Below, one piece after another: positions 54,058 through 62,339 of a stretch of DNA of 64,000 bases. Under the pieces are notes generated by a model, which worked only from the letters and a program-made list of their open reading frames with translations, did no database searches and was not told where the DNA came from. The first letter of the stretch is position 1; each line of letters begins with the position of its first letter. A program made the translations under genes and the position numbers. The DNA lies in assembly GCF_033100395.1 (NCBI RefSeq), contig NZ_JAWLVJ010000016.1, positions 1 to 64,000 on the forward strand, in the 5' to 3' direction. This stretch comes from Terasakiella sp033100395. GTDB taxonomy: Bacteria; Pseudomonadota; Alphaproteobacteria; Rhodospirillales; Terasakiellaceae.

Positions 54058-56676
54058 ATGAGCCGGATTAAAAAGTCAAAATTGGCTAACGGCGTCTTTT
54101 GGCTTGAATTCCCCGATGCTGATTTACGTATCCTTTGTGGCTGTCCGGCCGATGCGGTCAAACATATGATGAAACGGGGGGTCATTATTGCCAATGAAGC
54201 AAGCCCCGTTTTTCATGAATCAGGCCCCAACGCAATTCTTCTGTCCGATCTGACGGTTCAAAAAGGAAGCTTCGCCAATCTGGGTGAATTCCCGGTCCTG
54301 CAGATGCTCTATCGTCAGGGCATGATCCTGCCGGAACATCCGGGCAATACAGGCGTAAAACCCCTGCTGATGGGGCATCCGGACCAACTGGCTGCCCAAA
54401 TACAGTATATCCATCGTGGTAATTATGGTCTTTTAAATGAAGAAGAGATCATAGAAGCCGGTGCAAGTCCCGAACAGGCCAAAGAACTGATGCGCCTGAA
54501 GCTGAAATTTGCTTTCGGGAAAATCGCAAATTCAGAAGAGTTGCTGGACAGTCTGGTGATTGACAGCGATGCCACCCCGATCCGCAACGGGGTCAGTGTC
54601 AAACGTATCGCCACCAATATCTTCGAATTCGACTATATGGGGGAACAGGTCACGGTTGATCTGAACCTGGGTCTGAACGAACAATATACGCCGTCTTATC
54701 ACCTGGGACGTTATCAAGTGGGACGGGAATATTTCTCCATCGTTCATAGCGGTGAAGGCGATGGATGGGATATTGAACGACCCAGCATGGCCAGTATCAT
54801 TACCTTTCAGGGAAATATCTATCTGATTGATGTAGGTCCCAATATTGAAACCACACTTCATGCCCTGGGGATTGATATCAGCGAGATCGACGGCATCTTC
54901 ATGACCCATTGTCATGATGACCATTTTGCCGGGCTTCCCTCCCTCATCCGATCTGATCATCGCATTAAATTTTACGCCACCCCGCTGGTGCGTCAGGCGA
55001 CGGTTAAAAAGCTGTGTGCCCTGATGGCACTGGATGAAAGCCGTTTCAACCATTTCTTCGACGTCCATAACCTTGATGACAATGTCTGGAACAATGTGGA
55101 AGGCCTGGAAGTCAAACCGGTGATTTCCCCCCACCCCATGGAAACCACCATCCTGTTTTTCCGCACACAATGGGGCGGTGGATATAAGACCTATGCCCAT
55201 CTGGCCGATATTGCAGCTTTTGATGTGATGGAAGGAATGGTCACCGATGATGACCAGTCCCCTGGCATCAGCCGCGAATATTGTAACGCGGTCAAAGAAG
55301 CCTATCTGGAAGAAGTCGATATCAAGAAAGTCGATAACGGCGGCGGGTTGATCCACGGCATGGCCAAAGATTTCTTTGAGGATAAATCCAGGAAAATCAT
55401 CTTTGCACACACATCACGCCAATTAAATGAACAGGAACGACAGATCGGCAGCGGCGCCCCCTTTGGGACCGAAGATGTACTGATCCCCAGTAATCATGAT
55501 TATCTGTTTGCCCGCGCCTTCAGCTTTATGCGCTCTTTCTTCCCGGACTTACCACAGGATCAGTTCCGCCTGTTGCTGAACCATGAGGTGGTAAAATTTA
55601 ATCCGGAAGAAATCATCTTAAAAGATGGCGATCCGATTGATTATACCTACTTCCTGCTGACCGGGTCGGCAGAAATGCTGGATACCAAGACAAGCACACT
55701 GCACCGCATGTCAGCAGGCTGTTTTGTTGGCGATATGCAGGGGCTGTGCGATATGGCGTCAACAGAAACCTATCGCGCCGTCAGCTTTGTCAAAGCCCTA
55801 AAACTGCCCATGGCGATGTATAAAGAATTCGTCAAACGCAATGACAGTTTCCAGGCCATTTCCATGTTGGCGGAAAAACGCGAATTGCTGCAGAAATCCT
55901 GGCTTTTTGGCGGATCAATTTCTGATGGGCGCAAAAATGCCATTGCCGCCAGTATGCATGTCACCACTAAGACAGAACTTCTGCACGACTATGAAACCAC
56001 GCGCGACTATGTCGGCCTGATCAAACAGGGGACTGTCACCTTAAAGCTGGGCGATGAAGTTTTTCAGGTGCTGGAAGCGGGTGATAGCCTGTTTGAAGAT
56101 CATGCGGTCTATGGTATGGAAAGTATCTTTAATCTGGCATTCAGCGAACATTGCGCCATCGCGTTAATTCCCATTGCCACGATCAAGGAAGTCCCGGTTG
56201 TGCAGTGGAAATTGCTGGAAAATGTTGCACGCCAAATGCGCGCCCTTGCCAATTCAGATGACTGGGATCATTCATTACTTACCTGGCGCAGAGAATATAG
56301 CGTTGGGTTAAACACCATTGATGAAGATCATAAAAAACTGTTGGTTCAGACGGCAGATCTGATCAATGCTCTCGATCAGCAAAAATCAGCAGAAGAAATG
56401 GTCCCGCTGGCACAGTCCCTGTCGGATTACACCCATTTTCACTTCAAGAAAGAAGAAAAAATCTTCACTAATGCTAATTATTCTGAATCAGATACTCATA
56501 AGCAAAAACATGCTCAGCTTGTGGCACAGGTAGAAAAACTGCAGGAAAAGTGCGCCAAACCGCTTTCCAAGGCAGAAGCCAATGAAATCATCCGTTTCCT
56601 GAAACGATGGATTTTGCTGCATATCCTGCTGGAAGATCGCAAATATGCATCCTACATTACCCAATCTGATAAATAA
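54058..56676 (+). CDS. Metallo-beta-lactamase / two cNMP-binding / bacteriohemerythrin fusion
   Basis: An 872-residue soluble protein. Residues 1-210 are unassigned. A metallo-beta-lactamase fold (about 215-490) has THCHDDH with His284, His286, Asp288 and His289, plus His359, Asp384 and His451, a complete two-metal site. Two cyclic-nucleotide-binding-like domains follow (about 505-600 and 620-725). The C-terminal bacteriohemerythrin domain (about 742-865) has all seven di-iron ligands at canonical spacing: His758, His795, Glu799, His814, His818, His855 and Asp860. The hemerythrin domain should bind oxygen (or NO); the metallo-beta-lactamase site may be hydrolytic or a second di-iron site. A sensor-effector role for oxygen is inferred. 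A cytochrome c gene follows 60 bp downstream. Confidence 0.88.
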   Translation: MSRIKKSKLANGVFWLEFPDADLRILCGCPADAVKHMMKRGVIIANEASPVFHESGPNAILLSDLTVQKGSFANLGEFPVLQMLYRQGMILPEHPGNTGVKPLLMGHPDQLAAQIQYIHRGNYGLLNEEEIIEAGASPEQAKELMRLKLKFAFGKIANSEELLDSLVIDSDATPIRNGVSVKRIATNIFEFDYMGEQVTVDLNLGLNEQYTPSYHLGRYQVGREYFSIVHSGEGDGWDIERPSMASIITFQGNIYLIDVGPNIETTLHALGIDISEIDGIFMTHCHDDHFAGLPSLIRSDHRIKFYATPLVRQATVKKLCALMALDESRFNHFFDVHNLDDNVWNNVEGLEVKPVISPHPMETTILFFRTQWGGGYKTYAHLADIAAFDVMEGMVTDDDQSPGISREYCNAVKEAYLEEVDIKKVDNGGGLIHGMAKDFFEDKSRKIIFAHTSRQLNEQERQIGSGAPFGTEDVLIPSNHDYLFARAFSFMRSFFPDLPQDQFRLLLNHEVVKFNPEEIILKDGDPIDYTYFLLTGSAEMLDTKTSTLHRMSAGCFVGDMQGLCDMASTETYRAVSFVKALKLPMAMYKEFVKRNDSFQAISMLAEKRELLQKSWLFGGSISDGRKNAIAASMHVTTKTELLHDYETTRDYVGLIKQGTVTLKLGDEVFQVLEAGDSLFEDHAVYGMESIFNLAFSEHCAIALIPIATIKEVPVVQWKLLENVARQMRALANSDDWDHSLLTWRREYSVGLNTIDEDHKKLLVQTADLINALDQQKSAEEMVPLAQSLSDYTHFHFKKEEKIFTNANYSESDTHKQKHAQLVAQVEKLQEKCAKPLSKAEANEIIRFLKRWILLHILLEDRKYASYITQSDK

Positions 56677-56686
56677 TCCCCCCTAC

Positions 56687-56705
56687 ATGGTTGTTAATCA
56701 ACCAT
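56687..56705. promoter_or_regulatory. 19-bp inverted repeat before the cytochrome c gene
   Basis: ATGGTTG and CAACCAT flank TTAAT, a perfect 7-bp dyad 31 nt before the cytochrome c start codon. No T run follows, so an operator is more likely than a terminator. The TTG and CAA half sites loosely resemble an FNR-type site but the spacing does not fit. Confidence 0.4.
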
Positions 56706-56736
56706 ATCAAACCATTAAAATGGAAATTCTATCGAC

Positions 56737-57405
56737 ATGAAAAAAATCCTGACGATTTGTGTTGCAAGTGCTGCTTTGATCGGACTTGCAGCCTGTGGTG
56801 AAGAAGAAAAGAAAGCAGAAGCCCCGGCCCCTAAAGCCGTTGAAAAAACGGAACCTGCCGCCACATCGCTGACTGATAAAGCCAAGGACATGGCCAAAGC
56901 GGTAAAATCACAAGCCGCCCCGATTGTTGAGGAAGTAGCAAAAGCTTCTGAGCCTGTTGTAGAAGAAGCCCAAAAGGCAACAGAAACAGCTGTTGAAGAC
57001 GTCAAAAAAGCAGCAGAACCAGCCATGGCGGAAATGACAAAAGCTGTCGATATGGTCAAGACAGCAATGGCTGGCGGCGATGTGGTTAAAGGCGAAAAAG
57101 TCTTTAAGAAATGCCGCACCTGCCACAGTGTCAAAGCAGGCACCAAACATAAAGTTGGCCCCAACCTGTTTGGTGTGATTGGCCGCACAGCAGGTCAGAC
57201 AGAGGGCTTTAACAAATATTCCAAATCCATGCAGGCCTACGCCACCGTCTGGACTGAAGACTTGATTGCTGAATATATCGCAAATCCATCTGCATTTTTG
57301 AAAGAGAAAACAGGTGATCCAAGTGCCAAAAGCAAGATGACCTACAAATTAAAAGATGAACAATCACGAAAAGATGTTGCCGCCTACCTCGCAACACTGA
57401 AATAG
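56737..57405 (+). CDS. Class I cytochrome c on a lipoprotein tether
   Basis: A 222-residue protein. The signal peptide ends with a lipobox, GLAAC, so Cys20 is the probable lipidated residue. Residues 21-115 are an Ala/Lys/Glu/Val-rich helical spacer with repeated EEVAKA, EEAQKA and EDVKKA segments. The haem domain (about 116-222) has CRTCH (Cys126, Cys129, His130), GPNLFGVIGR and the axial Met in KSKMTY, as in cytochrome c2/c-550. It would carry electrons while held at a membrane by a long helix. A good terminator follows. Confidence 0.88.
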   Translation: MKKILTICVASAALIGLAACGEEEKKAEAPAPKAVEKTEPAATSLTDKAKDMAKAVKSQAAPIVEEVAKASEPVVEEAQKATETAVEDVKKAAEPAMAEMTKAVDMVKTAMAGGDVVKGEKVFKKCRTCHSVKAGTKHKVGPNLFGVIGRTAGQTEGFNKYSKSMQAYATVWTEDLIAEYIANPSAFLKEKTGDPSAKSKMTYKLKDEQSRKDVAAYLATLK

Positions 57406-57412
57406 AAACATC

Positions 57413-57449
57413 GGCCCTGATTTAAAAGAAAATCGGGGCCTTTTCTTTT
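57413..57449 (+). terminator. Terminator of the cytochrome c gene
   Basis: GGCCCTGATTT (57413-57423) and AAATCGGGGCC (57430-57440) pair over 11 positions with one mismatch, followed by TTTTCTTTT. Confidence 0.85.
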
Positions 57450-57515
57450 GACATTGCAAATAGAACAGTCTCTTGTTAAAGAGGTCATACCAATTATAAA
57501 AAGACCTGAGAGACC

Positions 57516-58430
57516 ATGAATTTTCAAGAAATCCTCGAACAGATTGAACAGGACGTGCGCCCTCTTTTTGGACAGGGCAAAGTTGCTGACTACATCCCTG
57601 CCCTGGCCAAGGTGCCGGGCGACAGCTTTGCCATGGTCGTGCGCACCGCAGAGGGCGAAGAATTTCAGGTCGGTCAGGCCACCCAGCAGTTTTCCATCCA
57701 GAGCATTTCCAAACTCTTCACCCTGATGCAGGCGGTGGAATTGTCAGGCGATGAAATCTGGGACCGTGTAGGGCGTGAACCATCGGGCAATGCCTTTAAT
57801 TCCCTGATCCAGCTGGAACATGAAAAAGGCATTCCGCGTAATCCCTTTATCAATGCAGGCGCCATCGTCATCACCGATATCATTGCCAGCCGCAGTGCGG
57901 ACGCATCGCGCCGGATCAGTGATTTTTATCGCAAACTCAGTGGCAATAAAACCAACCGGATTGATGAAGTTGTGGCCTTGTCAGAAAAGGCGCATGGGCA
58001 TCGAAACGCAGCGCTTGCCCATTTTATGAAAAGCTTTGGCAATATCGACAGTCCGGTGGATGACCTGCTGGATATTTATTTTCGCCAATGTTCCCTGACC
58101 ACAAGCTGTCTTGATCTGGCGCGTGCTGGCACCCCTTTGATGCTGGAAGGATATTCAGATATCGCGGGCAAACAAATATTGGGTCCGCGCAACACCAAAC
58201 GGATCAATTCCCTGATGATGACCTGTGGGCTTTATGATGCGGTGGGGAACTTTGCCTTCCGCGTTGGCCTGCCTGCAAAAAGTGGCGTCGGCGGGGGCAT
58301 ATTGGCAGTCTACCCCCGCAAGTTCACCGTAGCTGTCTGGTCCCCGGAACTGGATACATATGGCAATTCCTGTGTGGGGACCAAGGCGTTAGAATGGTTC
58401 ACCGACCATTCAGGCATTTCCGTCTTTTAA
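57516..58430 (+). CDS. glsA: Glutaminase (GlsA family)
   Basis: A 304-residue enzyme converting glutamine to glutamate and ammonia. The beta-lactamase-like catalytic Ser and Lys are in SIQSISKLF; other family motifs are PRNPFINAGAIV and the C-terminal SGVGGGILAVYP. Length matches the family. It is monocistronic. Its TAA overlaps the stop of the convergent GAPDH gene within one TTAA. Confidence 0.95.
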   Translation: MNFQEILEQIEQDVRPLFGQGKVADYIPALAKVPGDSFAMVVRTAEGEEFQVGQATQQFSIQSISKLFTLMQAVELSGDEIWDRVGREPSGNAFNSLIQLEHEKGIPRNPFINAGAIVITDIIASRSADASRRISDFYRKLSGNKTNRIDEVVALSEKAHGHRNAALAHFMKSFGNIDSPVDDLLDIYFRQCSLTTSCLDLARAGTPLMLEGYSDIAGKQILGPRNTKRINSLMMTCGLYDAVGNFAFRVGLPAKSGVGGGILAVYPRKFTVAVWSPELDTYGNSCVGTKALEWFTDHSGISVF

Positions 58431-59437
58431 AGCCCAACCTCAGCCATCACAGCGGCCGTGTCGGACATACGGTTGGAAAAGCCCCATTCATTATCATACC
58501 AGGACAGAATACGTACAAAGCTGCCTTCCATCACCGTCGTCTGAGTCAGATCAAAGGCCGATGAATTTGAATTGTGATTAAAGTCAATGGACACAAGGGG
58601 CGCATCATAAGCCCCCAAAACGCCTTTCAAGGGCCCATTGGCCGCTGCCACAATCGCCTGATTTATCTCGTCCACCGTTGTCTCACGCGCGGCTTCAAAG
58701 GTTAAATCAACCATCGATACATTGGGTGTGGGCACACGAATGGCCGAACCATCCAGCTTGCCCGCCAGTTCCGGCAGAACAAGCCCGACAGCTTTAGCCG
58801 CCCCCGTCGATGTCGGAATCAAAGACATAGCACCAGCGCGTGCACGGCGCAGATCACCATGCAGCGTATCCACCATGCGTTGATCCCCTGTGTAGGAATG
58901 CACCGTGGTCATATATCCCTTATTGATCCCCACGGCCTTGTGCAGCACATCTGCGACCGGGGCCAGGCAGTTTGTTGTGCAGGATGCGTTGGAAACCACC
59001 TTGTGCTCTGCCGTCAGCTTGTCGTGGTTCACCCCGTAAACAACCGTCATATCGACTTCTTTGCCCGGTGCAGAGATCAGAACCTTCTTCGCCCCTGCTT
59101 GAATGTGTGCTTCGGCTTGCGTTTTGGATACGAAGATACCCGTGCATTCATAAACGATATCCACACCCAAAGCATCCCACGGGAGGTTTGCCGGATCACG
59201 TTCCGCAAGACAGGTGATGGGTTTACCATTTACCACAATGGCTTCGGGTGTGGAACTGACGTCCGCTGGCAAGACGCCATGGACAGAGTCATATTTCAAT
59301 AAATGGGCATTGGTATCGACGGGGCCGAGATCATTGATGGCCACCACCTCGATATCCTCACGCCCGCTTTCGATCAGGGCACGTAAACACAAGCGGCCAA
59401 TGCGGCCAAAGCCATTGATGGCAATACGAAAAGACAT
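58427..59437 (-). CDS. gap: Glyceraldehyde-3-phosphate dehydrogenase, type I
   Basis: A 336-residue glycolytic/gluconeogenic enzyme. The NAD-binding start FRIAINGFGRIGRLCLRA, active-site SNASCTTNC with catalytic Cys153, and SWYDNEWGFSNR at the C-terminus are all present. AAGGAGACTTCC directly before the ATG is a strong ribosome site. It is separated from the GntR gene by 127 nt with no recognised feature except this site. It is probably transcribed on its own; its place next to a sugar-acid operon may or may not be meaningful. Confidence 0.95.
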   Translation of the reverse strand: MSFRIAINGFGRIGRLCLRALIESGREDIEVVAINDLGPVDTNAHLLKYDSVHGVLPADVSSTPEAIVVNGKPITCLAERDPANLPWDALGVDIVYECTGIFVSKTQAEAHIQAGAKKVLISAPGKEVDMTVVYGVNHDKLTAEHKVVSNASCTTNCLAPVADVLHKAVGINKGYMTTVHSYTGDQRMVDTLHGDLRRARAGAMSLIPTSTGAAKAVGLVLPELAGKLDGSAIRVPTPNVSMVDLTFEAARETTVDEINQAIVAAANGPLKGVLGAYDAPLVSIDFNHNSNSSAFDLTQTTVMEGSFVRILSWYDNEWGFSNRMSDTAAVMAEVGL

Positions 59438-59564
59438 GGAAGTCTCCTTAAAAATAGAACATCGCGTTCGTTAAGTTCAGACAATAAAAGGCTCACGCTG
59501 AAACACTGATAATCAGCAGATCAGGTAAAATTCTTAAATTCGGTTTATTAAGGTGCGCGCAGCC

Positions 59565-60263
59565 TTAAAGCTGCGTCAGACCATGACTTTCCAGAAGCTC
59601 CACCAGCAGGAAACCTGCCTTTTCCCGGTGAATTCGGTGAATACGCCGGGCTTCTTCAGCATTTTTGGCAACAATCGCGTCCACCACATTGGAATGATCT
59701 TCATTCGATTGCGCAGGCATGGGGCGCAGACGTAACGTCAATTTACGCACCCGGTGGGACTGGTCGATAAAACGGCTGACCAGTTCGATCAGGCGCTGAT
59801 TACCGCTCATTTCCACCAACAACCTGTGGAAGGTGGCGTCCGCATTGGCCCAGGCATCCAGGTCCTGTGCTTTCAAGGCTTCATCCATCTGATCCACACT
59901 GTCACGCAAGGCCTGAATTTCTTCATCCGTGTGATCACGCATCGCGGCCTGCCAGGCAGCTGTCGATTCCAGCCCCGTCAACAGGGCATAAATCTCTTTC
60001 ATATCTGAAACAGAAACAGGTTTCACCTTCATCCCGTGACGCGGACGGACCTCGACCAACCCTTCGGTTTCAAGGCGCATCATGGCTTCACGGGCCGGTG
60101 TGCGGCTAATTTCAAGCAAGTCGGCAACTTCACCTTCCATCAGCTGGTGACCTGTTGGCAGTTCATTTTCAAGGATGCGGCGTTTAAGCTCAGCATAAGC
60201 CTGTTCAGCAATTGGCACCTTGGGTGTCTTGCTTTTTAGTTTTTTTACTGCTGCTGTAGCCAT
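59565..60263 (-). CDS. GntR-family transcriptional regulator, FCD subfamily
   Basis: A 232-residue regulator. The winged helix (about 18-85) has GEVADLLEISRTPAREAMMRLETEGLVEV-type sequence; the C-terminal FCD ligand domain (about 95-220) has the expected metal-coordinating His/Asp positions around DATFHRLLVEMSGN. FCD regulators usually repress catabolic operons until a sugar acid or organic acid binds. It follows the dehydrogenase gene by 68 nt on the same strand, so it is likely the regulator of the TRAP/lactonase/dehydrogenase operon. An AAATCA-N5-TGATTT dyad (60312-60328) lies just upstream. Confidence 0.9.
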   Translation of the reverse strand: MATAAVKKLKSKTPKVPIAEQAYAELKRRILENELPTGHQLMEGEVADLLEISRTPAREAMMRLETEGLVEVRPRHGMKVKPVSVSDMKEIYALLTGLESTAAWQAAMRDHTDEEIQALRDSVDQMDEALKAQDLDAWANADATFHRLLVEMSGNQRLIELVSRFIDQSHRVRKLTLRLRPMPAQSNEDHSNVVDAIVAKNAEEARRIHRIHREKAGFLLVELLESHGLTQL

Positions 60264-60331
60264 TGTCGAATTCCTCCTTGATAATATGATTTTCTAGCAA
60301 CTGGCGTGTCTAAATCAAGTCATGATTTCTT

Positions 60332-61360
60332 TTATTCAAAGTTGATCCTCATCCCTTTGTCGTTGGAGATATAGCTCGCTTCTGCAATTTCAATATTGAC
60401 CAGATAGTCCTTGGCCAAATTCATAAGTTCTGTGCCACGGACAAAATGGTCCACGACATGACGTTGAAGGTTATAAACACAGTCACCACCGAAATCACGA
60501 TCGATCCAGTTATAATCCAAAGCAACGTCTTGATTTTCACCGTGTTTTCGATAGTACAACTCCCCATCACCATTTAATGAGACAGTGCCGTTTTCCCCTT
60601 CAATCCGCATTTCACCCATGGTCAGGCGGCGGTTCTTGGCCTTGTGATCACTTAAACGATTGCCATCAAACAGACCGCAGGCCCCGTTTTCAAAATCAAA
60701 CAGGATAACCCCTGCATCTTCGCCTTTTATCACCGGATTAACCCGGCGCAGATCGGCATAAATGGATTTCACATCACCAAAAAGGTATCTGAATACATCG
60801 ATTAAATGCACCGCTGTTTCATGAACCAGCAAACGTTCCATTTGTTGAAAATAAGGCTGACGGTCCATATAGGCTTCTGGCCCCTGCCCGTCACCGGGTC
60901 GAAGCGCGAATGAAATCTCATAAAGCTTACCCAACAACCCTTCATCCAGCACAGCCTTGATCTTCTGATACCAGGGCTGAAAGCGGAAGTTTTCGTGAAT
61001 GATCACTTTGGCCTGCTTTTCTTCAATCAGACGGACCAGGTCTTTGGCTTCTTCATAGGACGGCGTAAAAGGTTTCTGACAAATGACCGGAATGTCGCGT
61101 GCAATCGCTGCTTTCACATATTCCACATGGGTTGCTGGCGGTGTGATGATGTCCACAAGGTCGGGCTTGACCTCATCCAGCATTTGTTCGAAATCCTGAT
61201 AGACACCTTCGATATTATATTGTTCGGCCAGCTCTTTAGCCGGGCCAGCGGTGCGGTTACAGACACCGACCAGCTTGACCTCTTCCAATCTCGCCCAGGC
61301 GGCATATTGAAAACGGCTAAAATAGCCCGTTCCCACCGTTGCAATACGTAACTTATCCAT
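60332..61360 (-). CDS. Gfo/Idh/MocA-family oxidoreductase
   Basis: A 342-residue NAD(P)-dependent dehydrogenase acting on sugars or sugar derivatives. The Rossmann start is MDKLRIATVGTGYFSRFQ, and VICQKPF matches the EKP-type catalytic Lys motif. ATG 61360 is chosen over a longer in-frame start at 61438 because it begins the Rossmann fold directly; it overlaps the lactonase gene end by 8 nt (ATGGATAA). With the lactonase and TRAP carrier it probably oxidises an imported aldose or sugar acid. Confidence 0.88.
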   Translation of the reverse strand: MDKLRIATVGTGYFSRFQYAAWARLEEVKLVGVCNRTAGPAKELAEQYNIEGVYQDFEQMLDEVKPDLVDIITPPATHVEYVKAAIARDIPVICQKPFTPSYEEAKDLVRLIEEKQAKVIIHENFRFQPWYQKIKAVLDEGLLGKLYEISFALRPGDGQGPEAYMDRQPYFQQMERLLVHETAVHLIDVFRYLFGDVKSIYADLRRVNPVIKGEDAGVILFDFENGACGLFDGNRLSDHKAKNRRLTMGEMRIEGENGTVSLNGDGELYYRKHGENQDVALDYNWIDRDFGGDCVYNLQRHVVDHFVRGTELMNLAKDYLVNIEIAEASYISNDKGMRINFE

Positions 61361-62327
61361 GGCGTTTTGGTCCTTCAAAATTCCAATGTGTCGGGGCAAA
61401 GCCTGTGTGGGTGGCCTTGAATGTATAGACACAATCATCCAGCAGACAACCGAGGTAACCTGTTTTCAGGTCAGATCCACCAAAGGCAAGGCTGGAAACA
61501 TTCTTCAGCTTTTTACTTTGCGCATTGTCCAGATGAGGACGCCCCATTTCACCAGCAAGGAAGGCTTCTTCCACCCATTCAAGATGGTCCATGGAACAAT
61601 CTTCAATCATGATTTCCTGTGACCCGTCCGGATCAATGCGGATAACGCGATTTGACACAATCGATGTGATCCAGATGCCACCGTCGGTGTCAAAGGTCAT
61701 GCCGTCTGGGTACGTGCCCAAACCAAATTCACAGATGGTGGTTTTGTTGGATAAATCACCATTTTCCGCAATATCAAAGCTGACCAGCTTGCGCCCGAAG
61801 GTTTCATTTACAAACAGGCGTTTGCCATCGGGATGAACCAGACATTCATTGGTATAACCCAGATCATCTGCCACAATGCGGGCCTTGCCCTGATCGACCA
61901 GAACGACGAAGCCATCCTTCACAGTCTGGTTATAGCCTAACGCGCGGGGGACTTGACGGGTGCTAACTGTAATCCACACCCGCCCTTTTGCATCCAGATG
62001 GGGGTAGTTGGTGGGCGGCAGGGCCATCCCATCAACTTCCACACAAAATGGCGTCGTTGTGCCATCTTCCGCAATCCGGTAGACCCCGCCGTCTTCATCA
62101 CCCAGATGAGCAACTAGGACGGAGCCGTCTTCCATCAGGCAGATACCGTTGGGGCGAAGGCCCAGGTCTTCATTGGGCAAAAGATACCATTGTGACCCAT
62201 CGGCTTCGGTAATCCCGACCCCGCCGCGCCAGTCAGCCGTATAAAGACGGCCGTTGGACGTGGCAAGGACACATTCCGGACGATTGAGTTCTGCACTTAC
62301 GCGTTCAATTGTATTTAAGTCAATCAT
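61353..62327 (-). CDS. SMP-30/gluconolactonase-family lactonase
   Basis: A 324-residue six-bladed beta-propeller of the SMP-30/LRE family, hydrolysing sugar lactones to acids with a divalent metal. Family features are the metal-binding Glu in PECVLATSNGRLYTADW, RPNGICLMEDG, YTNECLVHPDGKRLFVNETF and YPDGMTFDTDGGIWIT. No signal peptide is seen, so it is cytoplasmic. It is encoded between TRAP large permease (12 nt) and the Gfo/Idh gene (overlapping), consistent with dehydrogenase plus lactonase steps. Confidence 0.9.
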   Translation of the reverse strand: MIDLNTIERVSAELNRPECVLATSNGRLYTADWRGGVGITEADGSQWYLLPNEDLGLRPNGICLMEDGSVLVAHLGDEDGGVYRIAEDGTTTPFCVEVDGMALPPTNYPHLDAKGRVWITVSTRQVPRALGYNQTVKDGFVVLVDQGKARIVADDLGYTNECLVHPDGKRLFVNETFGRKLVSFDIAENGDLSNKTTICEFGLGTYPDGMTFDTDGGIWITSIVSNRVIRIDPDGSQEIMIEDCSMDHLEWVEEAFLAGEMGRPHLDNAQSKKLKNVSSLAFGGSDLKTGYLGCLLDDCVYTFKATHTGFAPTHWNFEGPKRHG

Positions 62328-62339
62328 TCTTCAATCATC

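Noticed and set aside
54532..55410. A 292-residue minus-strand frame opposite the hemerythrin fusion
   Set aside because: The plus-strand frame has complete metal-ligand motifs along its whole length; the minus frame has none and lacks a start context.
61361..61438. An N-terminal extension of the Gfo/Idh dehydrogenase
   Set aside because: It lies inside the lactonase gene, has no family similarity, and the Rossmann fold begins directly at ATG 61360.
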